Shown here: one piece after another, positions 1-5,645 of the stretch
How positions within the stretch are numbered: position 1 is the first letter of the stretch
Layout: the number at the start of each line of letters is the position of its first letter
Source of the DNA: Planctomycetota bacterium
GTDB lineage: Bacteria; Planctomycetota; UBA11346
DNA length: 5,645 nucleotides
Reading direction: 5' to 3'
NCBI GenBank assembly: GCA_013816415.1
Contig: JACDEN010000217.1
Span: 1 to 5,645, forward strand
Program-made: the position numbers and the translations under genes
The notes under the pieces: model-generated
Seen by the model: the letters and a program-made list of their open reading frames with translations, nothing else
Database searches by the model: none
Told to the model about the DNA's origin: nothing

Positions 1-733
1 GCTCGACGCCGACGAGCTGCGGGCCGAGGAGCCGGCGGTGCGCGCCGCCCTCGGCGCGCTGCTGGTCCCCGGAGGCCACGTCGATCCACGCCGGCTGCTC
101 ACCGCGCTCAAGGCTGCCTGCTCGTCCCTCGGCGTCGAGCTGCGCTACCAGGCGGCGGTCGAGGGCCTGCAGCCGGGCGAGGTCGTCAGCGGCGGCGTCA
201 CCACCGCCTACGACGAGGTCGTCCTCGCCAGCGGCGCATGGACCCCGGCTCTGGCGCGCCTCGCGGGCATCGATCTCGCGGGCGAACCAGTGAAGGGGCA
301 GCTGATCCGCTTCCAGGTCGCCGACGGACGCCTGCACTCGTTCATCCATTCACACCATGCCTATCTGGTGCCGCGCGCGGGCGCGGGGCTGGTGGTGGGA
401 TCGACGATGGTCATCGCCGGATTCGATCGCTCGCAGGATGCGATGGCCATCGACCGCCTGGCGAACCAGGCCCGCCTGCTGATTCCGTCGCTCGCCGATG
501 CCCCGATCGCGGAGACCTGGACGGGCCTGCGGCCGCGCCTGGAGGGCGGGCGGCCGGTGATCGGACGCCTGGAGAGCGGACTGCTGCTGGCGACCGGCCA
601 TTTCCGCAACGGCATCCTGCTCGCGCCGATCACCGCCGAGATCATCGCCGCCCTGGTGGCCGGCGCAGCGGCGCCGGCGGTGGCGGACCCCTTCGCCTGG
701 CATGACCGGCAGCGGCAGGCCCGTACCCCGTAA
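1..733 (+). CDS. thiO: FAD-dependent oxidoreductase, probable glycine oxidase ThiO (C-terminal part, 5' end outside window)
   Basis: Proteins of this DAO/ThiO family oxidise glycine or other small amines with FAD and O2; ThiO supplies iminoglycine for the thiazole ring of thiamine. The frame is open from base 2 to the TAA at 731-733 and has no start of its own, since residues before the GTG at 38 (LDADELRAEEPAV) already fit the family. Visible family blocks are GHVDPRRLL, then VVLASGAW, GQLIRF, YLVPRAG followed by VVGSTM, the GLRP stretch at 524-535 and GHFRNG at 596-613. By analogy with Bacillus ThiO, the arginines in GLRP and GHFRNG bind the substrate carboxylate. The N-terminal FAD-binding GxGxxG segment lies off the left edge. 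Assignment to the family is firm. ThiO is preferred over DadA or sarcosine oxidase because of the GHFRNG block, but the substrate is inferred. No thiamine genes are visible beside it. Confidence 0.85.
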   Translation, partial: LDADELRAEEPAVRAALGALLVPGGHVDPRRLLTALKAACSSLGVELRYQAAVEGLQPGEVVSGGVTTAYDEVVLASGAWTPALARLAGIDLAGEPVKGQLIRFQVADGRLHSFIHSHHAYLVPRAGAGLVVGSTMVIAGFDRSQDAMAIDRLANQARLLIPSLADAPIAETWTGLRPRLEGGRPVIGRLESGLLLATGHFRNGILLAPITAEIIAALVAGAAAPAVADPFAWHDRQRQARTP

Positions 734-736
734 TCG

Positions 737-765
737 TTTGGACGACCCCCGGGCCGGCGTATGCT
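737..765 (+). promoter_or_regulatory. Possible sigma70-type promoter for the response regulator
   Basis: In the 49-base gap after the oxidoreductase stop, TATGCT (760-765) matches 4 of 6 bases of the -10 consensus. TTTGGA (737-742), 17 bases upstream, matches only 3 of 6 bases of the -35 consensus. It would allow expression of the regulator independently of the upstream gene. The match is weak in GC-rich DNA, and read-through from the oxidoreductase is equally possible. Confidence 0.25.
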
Positions 766-782
766 CGGGCAGGTTGACGTAG

Positions 783-1175
783 ATGCCCGATATCCTGATC
801 GTCGAAGACAATCCCGTGAACCAGAAGCTGATCGCCTTTCTGCTGGCGCGCTCCGGTTACAGCTACGACATCGCCGAGAACGGCACCCTCGCGCTGCAGC
901 GCCTCGACGAGAGTGAATACCGCCTGGTCCTGATGGACATGATGATGCCGGTGATGAACGGCTACGACGCCACGCGCGCGATCCGCCAGAATCCGAAGCT
1001 CAAGCAGATCCCGGTGGTCGCCCTCACCGCCAACGCGATGAAGGGCGAGGACGAGAAGTGCAAGGCCGTCGGCTGCAACGACTACATCGCCAAGCCGTAT
1101 TCGAAGGACCAGATCCTCGCCGCGGTCACGAAATTCATCGGCAAGCCGTCGGTCGCTCCGCCCAAACCGGCCTGA
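783..1175 (+). CDS. Single-domain response regulator (CheY/DivK-like receiver)
   Basis: This is a 130-residue stand-alone receiver domain, a cytoplasmic phosphorylation switch that takes phosphate from a histidine kinase and acts by protein contact, as it has no DNA-binding or enzymatic output domain. All receiver landmarks are present: the acidic pair E8-D9 in LIVEDN, the phosphoacceptor D52 in LMDMMMPVMNG, the switch threonine T82 in VALTANAM and the conserved lysine K104 in DYIAKPYS. The VEDNPVNQ and LMDMMMP wording resembles DivK and the receiver modules of hybrid kinases. Residues 121-130 are a short Pro/Lys tail. The ATG at 783 is the only sensible start, because the codon just before it (780-782) is an in-frame TAG. 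The ribosome binding site is weak (CAGG at 770-773). No cognate kinase lies in the window, so the pathway is unknown. Confidence 0.93.
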   Translation: MPDILIVEDNPVNQKLIAFLLARSGYSYDIAENGTLALQRLDESEYRLVLMDMMMPVMNGYDATRAIRQNPKLKQIPVVALTANAMKGEDEKCKAVGCNDYIAKPYSKDQILAAVTKFIGKPSVAPPKPA

Positions 1176-1194
1176 CCGGTCGGCTGACTGCGGG

Positions 1195-1221
1195 TTGTCT
1201 CGCCGAGGCTGCCGCCACAAT
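1195..1221 (+). promoter_or_regulatory. Possible tRNA-Lys promoter with GC-rich discriminator
   Basis: TTGTCT (1195-1200) and CACAAT (1216-1221) each match 4 of 6 bases of the sigma70 boxes, though the 15-base spacer is short. The -10 box ends ten bases before the mature tRNA 5' end, and the bases between (1222-1231) are C-rich. GC-rich discriminators are typical of stable-RNA promoters under stringent control. The alternative is co-transcription with the response regulator, whose stop is 56 bases before the tRNA. Confidence 0.35.
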
Positions 1222-1231
1222 TCCCCGCCAC

Positions 1232-1307
1232 GCGCCCGTAGCTCAGTTGGTAGAGCAACAGACTTTTAATCTGTGGGTCCCCGGTTCGAGCCCGGGCGGG
1301 CGCACCA
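1232..1307 (+). tRNA. tRNA-Lys (anticodon TTT)
   Basis: This is a complete 76-base cloverleaf with an encoded CCA end. The acceptor arms GCGCCCG (1232-1238) and CGGGCGC (1297-1303) pair at all seven positions. The D arm is GCTC/GAGC (1241-1244 with 1253-1256) around AGTTGGTA. The anticodon stem ACAGA/TCTGT (1258-1262 with 1270-1274) closes the loop CTTTTAA, whose bases 1265-1267 (TTT) read lysine AAA/AAG codons. The variable loop is 1275-1279. The T arm CCCGG/CCGGG (1280-1284 with 1292-1296) encloses TTCGAGC. The discriminator is A1304 and CCA is 1305-1307. The sequence changes abruptly to AT-rich DNA right after the CCA, so this gene may have served as an integration site. Confidence 0.98.
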
Positions 1308-1394
1308 TTTAAACTTAGCTATTACAGTGGTTTAAATAGTTTATCTAAAACGGATTTTCGGGCCTAGTGTGCCTGATCCTACCTCGCTCCTACC

Positions 1395-1418
1395 GCTGAA
1401 AAAGGTCGCCTTCTCAGC
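1395..1418. repeat. Imperfect hairpin
   Basis: GCTGA (1395-1399) pairs with TCAGC (1414-1418), and AAGG (1402-1405) pairs with CCTT (1409-1412) around a three-base TCG loop, with a small AA/C internal loop. That gives nine base pairs in all. No T-run follows on either strand, so it is not a standard intrinsic terminator. Its role is unknown. Confidence 0.3.
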
Positions 1419-1451
1419 CGCCGTTTCCGGTGTCCTCGGGGTCATTCCTGC

Positions 1452-1463
1452 GGATTCGAACCT
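1452..1463 (-). other. Isolated tRNA T-arm-like motif
   Basis: Read on the minus strand this is AGGTTCGAATCC, the canonical T-loop core, preceded by GGCGAC, which would normally form the 5' side of a T stem. The expected 3' partner (CCTGTCGCC-like) is absent after the first two bases of the pair, and no cloverleaf can be drawn around it. It could be a fragment of a tRNA gene left by recombination or a chance match. Confidence 0.3.
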
Positions 1464-1732
1464 GTCGCCTTTAGGTCGATGCCGGGAGTCCACCTTGAGA
1501 GAGCATAAAACCCACCAAGCGCACGAAACGTCATCCTCGAGATCCTAGAATTGAAAAAGGATTGGTCGCAACCGGCAGAGACCCCAAGGAGACTGCGAGG
1601 ACCTGGGTCAGCCCACCGCGCTGGGTTCAACTTGAGCGCCGCGCAGGCGTGGCAGCAGCACATCCGCGACCTTCTGTGCTCCAGGCCACTTTGCCCGAAC
1701 TGACCGCGCTCGGCATTGGCATTGGCGGTGAA

Positions 1733-1761
1733 CCAACTCATGAACTGGATTGAAGAGTTGG
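1733..1761 (-). repeat. Inverted repeat downstream of the unknown gene, weak terminator candidate
   Basis: CCAACTC (1733-1739) and GAGTTGG (1755-1761) are perfect 7-base arms around a 15-base loop. On the minus strand it lies 18 bases past the stop codon of the 156-residue gene, where a terminator would be expected. The long loop and the lack of a real T-run (only TTCACC follows) make it a poor intrinsic terminator. Confidence 0.25.
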
Positions 1762-1779
1762 AACGTGGTCCGTGGCGAC

Positions 1780-2250
1780 TCAGAGGATCGAGCCACCCTT
1801 TGGAGCCATTTGTGCCTTGAGCATCGACTTCGAGGCGCTTGGCTTCTTATGAGCATGGACTTTCACGTAGTAGCCGACTTTGCCCTCAGTGAGGTAGGCC
1901 GTGACCATATACACGGTCGATCCGACCAAGATTGTCGTCTGCCCTTCGCGCGTGGGGTAGCCCTTGCCGGATGGCCGGGTGCTGCCCATCGGAATGACGG
2001 TGCCTTCGATCTTGATGAATGTGTTCAGGCCATCGGGTAGCGGCAGCGCGTTCTGCGAATATTCAAAGTACATGTTCCCGGCCTTGCTCGGTCGCTTCTC
2101 GATACCGACGCGGAACGGATTGTTGTGACGCGATGGATCGATCGCGTTAGCCTTCAGGAACTCGAGACCCATGTCGATGAGCCGCGCAACGTCACCGTTC
2201 GAGCGGTAGAACTCGAGGGTGATTTGGTCAGGAATACTGGCATCAGCCAT
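1780..2250 (-). CDS. Hypothetical protein, 156 residues, family not recognised
   Basis: I do not recognise this protein. The frame runs from the ATG at 2248-2250 to a TGA at 1780-1782, and the start is backed by GAGGTGA four bases ahead of it, the best ribosome binding site in the window. There is no signal peptide, membrane segment or Cys/His metal motif. Residues 1-40 look helical (ITLEFYRSNGDVARLIDMGL). The middle and C-terminal parts alternate hydrophobic and polar residues, as in NTFIKIEGTVIP and TTILVGSTVYMVTAYL, then GYYVKVHAHKKP, which suggests a small beta-rich domain. The tail is basic (KKPSASKSMLKAQMAPKGG), compatible with nucleic-acid binding, but that is inference. It lies 310 bases downstream of hsdR on the same strand, apparently with its own start signals. 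Its base composition is lower in GC than the left flank, as expected of accessory DNA. Confidence 0.75.
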   Translation of the reverse strand: MADASIPDQITLEFYRSNGDVARLIDMGLEFLKANAIDPSRHNNPFRVGIEKRPSKAGNMYFEYSQNALPLPDGLNTFIKIEGTVIPMGSTRPSGKGYPTREGQTTILVGSTVYMVTAYLTEGKVGYYVKVHAHKKPSASKSMLKAQMAPKGGSIL

Positions 2251-2253
2251 GCG

Positions 2254-2260
2254 TCACCTC
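2254..2260 (-). promoter_or_regulatory. Ribosome binding site of the 156-residue gene
   Basis: On the minus strand the sequence is GAGGTGA, a near-complete anti-16S match, with three bases between it and the ATG at 2250 (four if the core is taken as GAGGTG). It supports that ATG as the start and supports the frame being a real gene, although the spacing is on the short side. Confidence 0.6.
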
Positions 2261-2402
2261 AATGAACCATACCACAAGTTGGATGGCCGCGCTAGCGCCT
2301 TGCGTGTGGGTAATGCCCTCGCGCATCAGCAGTACTACTGAGTCGTTGTAGGCAACCACCTACTCACTCGTCACGTCCGCGTGCGTGTCGCTGCGGCTCA
2401 GC

Positions 2403-2426
2403 CTGAATGATGTCTCTCATCTTCAG
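2403..2426. repeat. Bulged hairpin downstream of hsdR
   Basis: CTGAA (2403-2407) and GATG (2409-2412) pair with TTCAG (2422-2426) and CATC (2418-2421), leaving one bulged T and a five-base loop TCTCT, for nine base pairs. It lies about 135 bases beyond the hsdR stop. There is no T-run on the minus-strand side, so a terminator role is unproven. Confidence 0.35.
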
Positions 2427-2447
2427 CCTGCCTGGCCCCTTTCACTG

Positions 2448-2490
2448 ACACCATGATATTCCTTCTTCACATGACGGATTTTCATGGTGT
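2448..2490. repeat. Perfect 9-base inverted repeat with 25-base loop
   Basis: ACACCATGA (2448-2456) is the exact reverse complement of TCATGGTGT (2482-2490). The interior (2457-2481) is unlike the surrounding GC-rich sequence and contains a run of T/C followed by ACATGACGG. It could be a protein-binding site, part of a remnant of a small mobile repeat, or a transcript stem-loop 71 bases after hsdR. None of these is shown. Confidence 0.45.
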
Positions 2491-2560
2491 TACACGCCCG
2501 CATGATCCTCCGACGCGGCATCCTGCTGCAGGTCACCACCGCGCTGGCGCGCAGCCGAGC

Positions 2561-5500
2561 CTACGCCTGAGCCCAATCCGCGCACAGCTCCTTCGCCTGC
2601 GCCAGCACTTCCTGCACCGCCGCATCCTGCATGTCCGGTGGATAGCCGTACTTGTTCAGGATGCGCTTCACCATCACGCGGATCTTGGCCTGGGCGCCAT
2701 CGCGGAGCGTCCAGTCGATGGTGACGCTCTTGCGCACCTGGGTAACCAGCTCGGCCGCGATCAGGCGCAGCTTGGCATCGCCCATGGCCTTGACCGCGCT
2801 CTCATTGGCGGCCAGGGCGTCGTAGAAGGCGACCTCCTCATCGGTCAGACCCAGGGCGGCGCCGCGCTTGGTGGCGGCGCTCATCTTCTTGGCCAGGGCG
2901 ATCAGCTCCTCGATCACTTCCTGGGTGGCAATGGCGCGGTTGTGGTACTGGTTCAGGGCCTTCTGCAGCATGTCGCTGAATTGGCGGGCCTGCACCACGT
3001 TCCTGGGGCTGCGGGTGGCGATCTCGTCTCGCAGCAGTTTGGCCAGCAATTCAGCCGCGACGTTCTTGTGCTTCAGGCCACGGACCTCGGCCAGGAACTG
3101 CTCGGACAGGATGCTGATGTCCGGCTGCTTGAGCCCGGCTGCGGTGAAGACGTCGATGATGCCCTCGTCGGCCATGATGGCGGAGGACACCAGTTGCCGC
3201 ACCGCCGCGTCCAGTTCCTCGGGCGGACGCTGCCTGCCCGATGTCTTGGCCAACTGGGCTTTGATGGCCTGGAAGAAGGCGATGTCGTCCCGCAGCGCGA
3301 TGGCGGCATCGGTGGCGGCGCACAAGGCGAAGGCTCGCGACAGACCGGTCACCACCTGCACGAAACGGGCCTTGCCGTTCTCCTGCTGCAAGACGTGTTC
3401 CTGCCCGGGAGGGATCAGTCCCAGGCGCTGGATGGGCGTGCCGGTGGACCACAGATCCCAATCGAAGCCGTGCATGATGCCGCAGGTGATTTCGTATTTT
3501 TCCTGCATCACGGCGATGGCTTGGGCGGTATCGATGCTGGGTGAACCCTTGCCGCCACTCTCGGTGTAGGTGGCCAAGGCATGCTTGAGCTGGTCGGCCA
3601 ACCCCAGGTAGTCCACCACCAAACCGCCGGGTTTGTCGCGGAAGACGCGGTTCACGCGGGCGATGGCCTGCATCAGACCGTGGCCGCTCATGGGTTTATC
3701 GGCGTACATGGTGTGCAGGCACGGCGCGTCGAAGCCGGTCAGCCACATGTCGCGGACGATGACGATGCGGAACGGATCCTTGGGATCCTTGAAGCGATTG
3801 GCCAAGGCTCGCCGCGCCTGCTTGGTGCGGATATGCGGCTGCCATGCCGGTCCATCATCGGCGCTGCCGGTCATCACGATCTTCACCACGCAGGGGCGTT
3901 TGCCCTCGGCTTCCGCATCATCACTGGGCGCACTGGCCCATGCTGGGCGCAGCTTCACGATGGCGTCGCACAGATCGACACAGATGCGCCGGCTCATGCA
4001 GACCACCATGGCCTTGCCGGCCATGGCTTCTGAGCGACGTTCATAATGCGCGACCAGATCAGCGGCGATCAGGACGATGCGCTTGGGATCACCGACCAGG
4101 GCCTCGATCGCAGCCCACTTGGTCTTGAGCTGCTGTTTCCTGGCCTGCTCCTCACCCTCGGTGATGGTCTCGAACTCGGCATCGATGGTGGGCAGCGCGG
4201 CCTGATTGAGCGACAGCTTGGCGATGCGGCTCTCGAAATAGATCGGCACCGTCGCGCCATCGGCCACCGCGCGCTGGATGTCATAGATGCTGATGTAGTC
4301 GCCGAAGATCGCCCGCGTGTTGGCGTCGGCCTTCTCGATCGGCGTGCCAGTGAAGCCGATAAACGAGGCATGGGGCAGGGCGTCGCGCAGATGCCGGGCC
4401 AACCCATCGATGACGTCGTATTGGCTGCGGTGCGCTTCATCGGCGATGACCACGATGTTGCGCCGTGCGGACAGCTCCGGCATGTCCGCCCCCTTCTCGG
4501 GCAGAAACTTCTGGATGGTGGTGAACACCACACCGCCGCTGGCGACCTGAAGCAATTCCCGCAATCGAGTGCGATCCTCGGCCTGGACCGGCACCTGCCC
4601 CAGGATGTCGGCGCAGCGCTGGAACTGCCCGAACAACTGGTCGTCCAGGTCATTGCGATCCGTCAGGATCACCAGCGTCGGGTTCTCCATCGCCGGATGC
4701 CGCACCAGACGGGCGGCATAGAAGAGCATCGTGAAGCTCTTGCCGCTGCCCTGGGTGTGCCAGACCACGCCGGCCCGCCGATCGCCCAGTGTACCGCCAT
4801 GCATGGAACCGGACCAATACCCACCGTCGACTTCGCGCATGCGATCGGATCTGCCCACGCCGCTGGCGCGGACAGTTTCGGCCACCGCGGCGTTCACGGC
4901 GTGGAACTGATGATAGCCGGCGATGACCTTGCTGACGCGTCCGTCGTCGGGATCCACGTCGAAGACGATGAAGTGCTGGAGCAGGTCGAGAAACCGCCGT
5001 GGCTCGAAGACCCCGCGCAGCAGCACCTCCAGCTCCAGCGCCGTGGTCGGCGCATCGCTCGCGCCGTCGATGGTGCGCCAGACCTTGAACCATTCCTGAT
5101 TGGCCGTCAGCGATCCGATGCGCGCGTTGGTGCCATCAGAAACCACCACCACGGCGTTGTACTGGAACAAGCTGGGGATCTGCGCCTGATAGGTCTGGAT
5201 CTGCTGGAACGCCGTCCAGATGGTGGCGTTCTCATCGACGGTGTTTTTCAGCTCGATCACCGCCAGCGGCAGACCGTTGATGAAGACCACGACATCCGGA
5301 CGACGGTTGTGCTGGTTCTCCTGAATCGCGAATTGGTTCACCACCAACCAATCATTGGTCTGCGTATCGGCGAAATCGATCACGCGCACCGGATCGCCAG
5401 CGATGCTGCCATCGGCGCGGCGGTGCTCGGCCTCGACCCCATCGCGCAACATCTTGTGAAAGGCGCGATTCGTCGGGACCAACGACGCCGTCGCCACCCG

Positions 5501-5645
5501 CAGCACCTTGCGCAGGGCGTCTTCGCGCGCCTCTGCGGGAATGCCCGGGTTCAGCCGTTGGATGGCCGCACGCAAACGGCCGACCAGCACCACGTCGGCA
5601 AACGACTCGCGCTCGGCGGCTGGTTCACCCGGCGCCAGCTGGGGG
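2561..5645 (-). CDS. hsdR: Type I restriction enzyme, R subunit HsdR (N-terminal end outside window)
   Basis: HsdR is the ATP-driven translocase and nuclease of a type I restriction complex and works with HsdM and HsdS. Counting the GTG at 5593 as residue 1, the nuclease domain has D100 and E114-L-K116 (PDVVVF, VIELKN) and the QxxxY motif Q131-Y135. The superfamily 2 motor follows: Walker A TQGSGKS at 280-286, TLVILTDRNDLDDQ at 306-319, DEAH at 385-388, TGTP at 415-418, TGFD at 619-622 and QAIARVNR at 642-649. Residues from about 690 to the end form the helical C-terminal domain, closing with the family-typical KYGYPPD. No stop or frameshift interrupts it, so the protein looks functional. The GTG at 5593 is not the true start: the frame stays open to the edge, and the residues before it (QLAPGEPAAERESFADV) continue normal HsdR sequence. 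Roughly 20-40 residues are missing. It ends with TAG at 2561-2563. hsdM and hsdS are expected to the right. Confidence 0.96.
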   Translation of the reverse strand, partial: PQLAPGEPAAERESFADVVLVGRLRAAIQRLNPGIPAEAREDALRKVLRVATASLVPTNRAFHKMLRDGVEAEHRRADGSIAGDPVRVIDFADTQTNDWLVVNQFAIQENQHNRRPDVVVFINGLPLAVIELKNTVDENATIWTAFQQIQTYQAQIPSLFQYNAVVVVSDGTNARIGSLTANQEWFKVWRTIDGASDAPTTALELEVLLRGVFEPRRFLDLLQHFIVFDVDPDDGRVSKVIAGYHQFHAVNAAVAETVRASGVGRSDRMREVDGGYWSGSMHGGTLGDRRAGVVWHTQGSGKSFTMLFYAARLVRHPAMENPTLVILTDRNDLDDQLFGQFQRCADILGQVPVQAEDRTRLRELLQVASGGVVFTTIQKFLPEKGADMPELSARRNIVVIADEAHRSQYDVIDGLARHLRDALPHASFIGFTGTPIEKADANTRAIFGDYISIYDIQRAVADGATVPIYFESRIAKLSLNQAALPTIDAEFETITEGEEQARKQQLKTKWAAIEALVGDPKRIVLIAADLVAHYERRSEAMAGKAMVVCMSRRICVDLCDAIVKLRPAWASAPSDDAEAEGKRPCVVKIVMTGSADDGPAWQPHIRTKQARRALANRFKDPKDPFRIVIVRDMWLTGFDAPCLHTMYADKPMSGHGLMQAIARVNRVFRDKPGGLVVDYLGLADQLKHALATYTESGGKGSPSIDTAQAIAVMQEKYEITCGIMHGFDWDLWSTGTPIQRLGLIPPGQEHVLQQENGKARFVQVVTGLSRAFALCAATDAAIALRDDIAFFQAIKAQLAKTSGRQRPPEELDAAVRQLVSSAIMADEGIIDVFTAAGLKQPDISILSEQFLAEVRGLKHKNVAAELLAKLLRDEIATRSPRNVVQARQFSDMLQKALNQYHNRAIATQEVIEELIALAKKMSAATKRGAALGLTDEEVAFYDALAANESAVKAMGDAKLRLIAAELVTQVRKSVTIDWTLRDGAQAKIRVMVKRILNKYGYPPDMQDAAVQEVLAQAKELCADWAQA

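Larger units (their letters stand above)
1308..1779. other. Gene-poor region 3' of the tRNA, possible accessory-element junction
   Basis: No convincing gene is seen in these 472 bases. The first 60 or so are AT-rich, with TTTAAA at 1308-1313 and again at 1331-1336, in sharp contrast to the GC-rich DNA on the left. From about 1380 the base composition becomes mixed. The open frames here (minus 1442-1741, plus 1562-1753, minus 1608-1856) overlap one another on opposite strands, lack good ribosome binding sites and encode nothing recognisable. No integrase-like segment and no second copy of the tRNA 3' end was found. This fits a decayed end of an integrated element or a plain intergenic junction; the choice is inference. 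Confidence 0.5.
2261..2560. other. Gene-free spacer between hsdR and the 156-residue gene
   Basis: No gene longer than about 30 codons with a usable ribosome binding site is seen on either strand. The spacer holds a perfect 10-base palindrome GCGCTAGCGC (2289-2298), a small stem GTAGG/CCTAC (2348-2352 with 2359-2363) and two larger inverted repeats listed separately. A promoter for the 156-residue gene should lie here on the minus strand. TATGGT near 2268 is a possible -10 box, but no -35 partner is visible. Confidence 0.5.

Noticed and set aside
1166..1180. Hairpin ACCGG-CCTGA-CCGGT over the response regulator stop codon, considered as terminator
   Set aside because: Only five base pairs and no T-run after it.
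642..1220. Minus-strand open frame of 192 residues opposite the response regulator
   Set aside because: It lies opposite a clear receiver gene; its long Arg/His/Asp/Gly-rich sequence is typical of the complement of GC-rich coding DNA.
1058..1312. Plus-strand open frame of 84 residues running through the tRNA
   Set aside because: Its end (VAQLVEQQTFNLWVPGSSPG) is just the translated tRNA-Lys, and the first part is another frame of the response regulator.
1712..1729. Tandem GGCATT repeat
   Set aside because: Only two full copies; too short to be meaningful. No CRISPR-like or longer tandem repeats were seen anywhere in the window.
1442..1741. Minus-strand open frame of 99 residues in the gene-poor region
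   Set aside because: No ribosome binding site or recognisable family, many Cys/Arg/Ser residues without pattern, and its last part is the tRNA-like motif in translation.
1740..1820. Plus-strand 26-codon frame starting MNWIEELERGPW
   Set aside because: It has no ribosome binding site, is very short and overlaps the 3' end of the 156-residue gene. An in-frame stop at 1701-1703 separates it from an equally unsupported upstream stretch.
2423..2485. Minus-strand 20-codon frame MKIRHVKKEYHG...
   Set aside because: No ribosome binding site; it lies across the inverted repeat and is more likely a by-product of it.
2484..2570. Plus-strand 28-codon frame ending LARSRAYA
   Set aside because: No ribosome binding site, and its end overlaps the hsdR stop on the other strand.
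2453..3544. Plus-strand open frame of 363 residues
   Set aside because: It is opposite hsdR, with His/Gly/Gln-rich low-complexity sequence and no family features; the minus strand carries all helicase motifs.

Overview
The window looks like GC-rich bacterial chromosome, most likely a proteobacterium (gamma or beta), with a more AT-rich accessory segment starting at the 3' end of a tRNA gene. Hand counts support this: bases 1-60 are about 83% GC and 541-600 about 77%. Bases 1321-1380, just past the tRNA, fall to about 38%. Bases 2101-2160, inside a small unknown gene, are about 55%, and two stretches of the restriction gene are about 63-67%. No species can be named from this sequence.

Left part (1-1307, core-like, all on the plus strand): the C-terminal part of a ThiO/DadA-type FAD-dependent amino-acid oxidase, probably glycine oxidase; a single-domain CheY/DivK-like response regulator; and a complete tRNA-Lys with anticodon TTT and an encoded CCA end.

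Middle (1308-1779): about 470 bases with no convincing gene. It begins with an AT-rich patch touching the tRNA and holds a weak hairpin and an isolated tRNA T-arm-like motif on the minus strand. It resembles a decayed or junction region. No integrase gene or second copy of the tRNA end was found.

Right part (1780-5645, minus strand, pointing back toward the tRNA): a 156-residue protein of unknown family with a strong ribosome binding site, then a 310-base gene-free spacer with two stem-loop-capable repeats, then hsdR, the motor and nuclease subunit of a type I restriction-modification system. HsdR has all its key motifs and an unbroken frame, but its first few dozen residues lie beyond the right edge. 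The partner genes hsdM and hsdS are not in the window and would be expected to the right.

The likely reading is a core region (thiamine or amino-acid oxidation, signalling, tRNA) abutting a defence-type accessory segment at a tRNA gene. The undescribed part is the 156-residue gene downstream of hsdR. Nothing here proves a new system.
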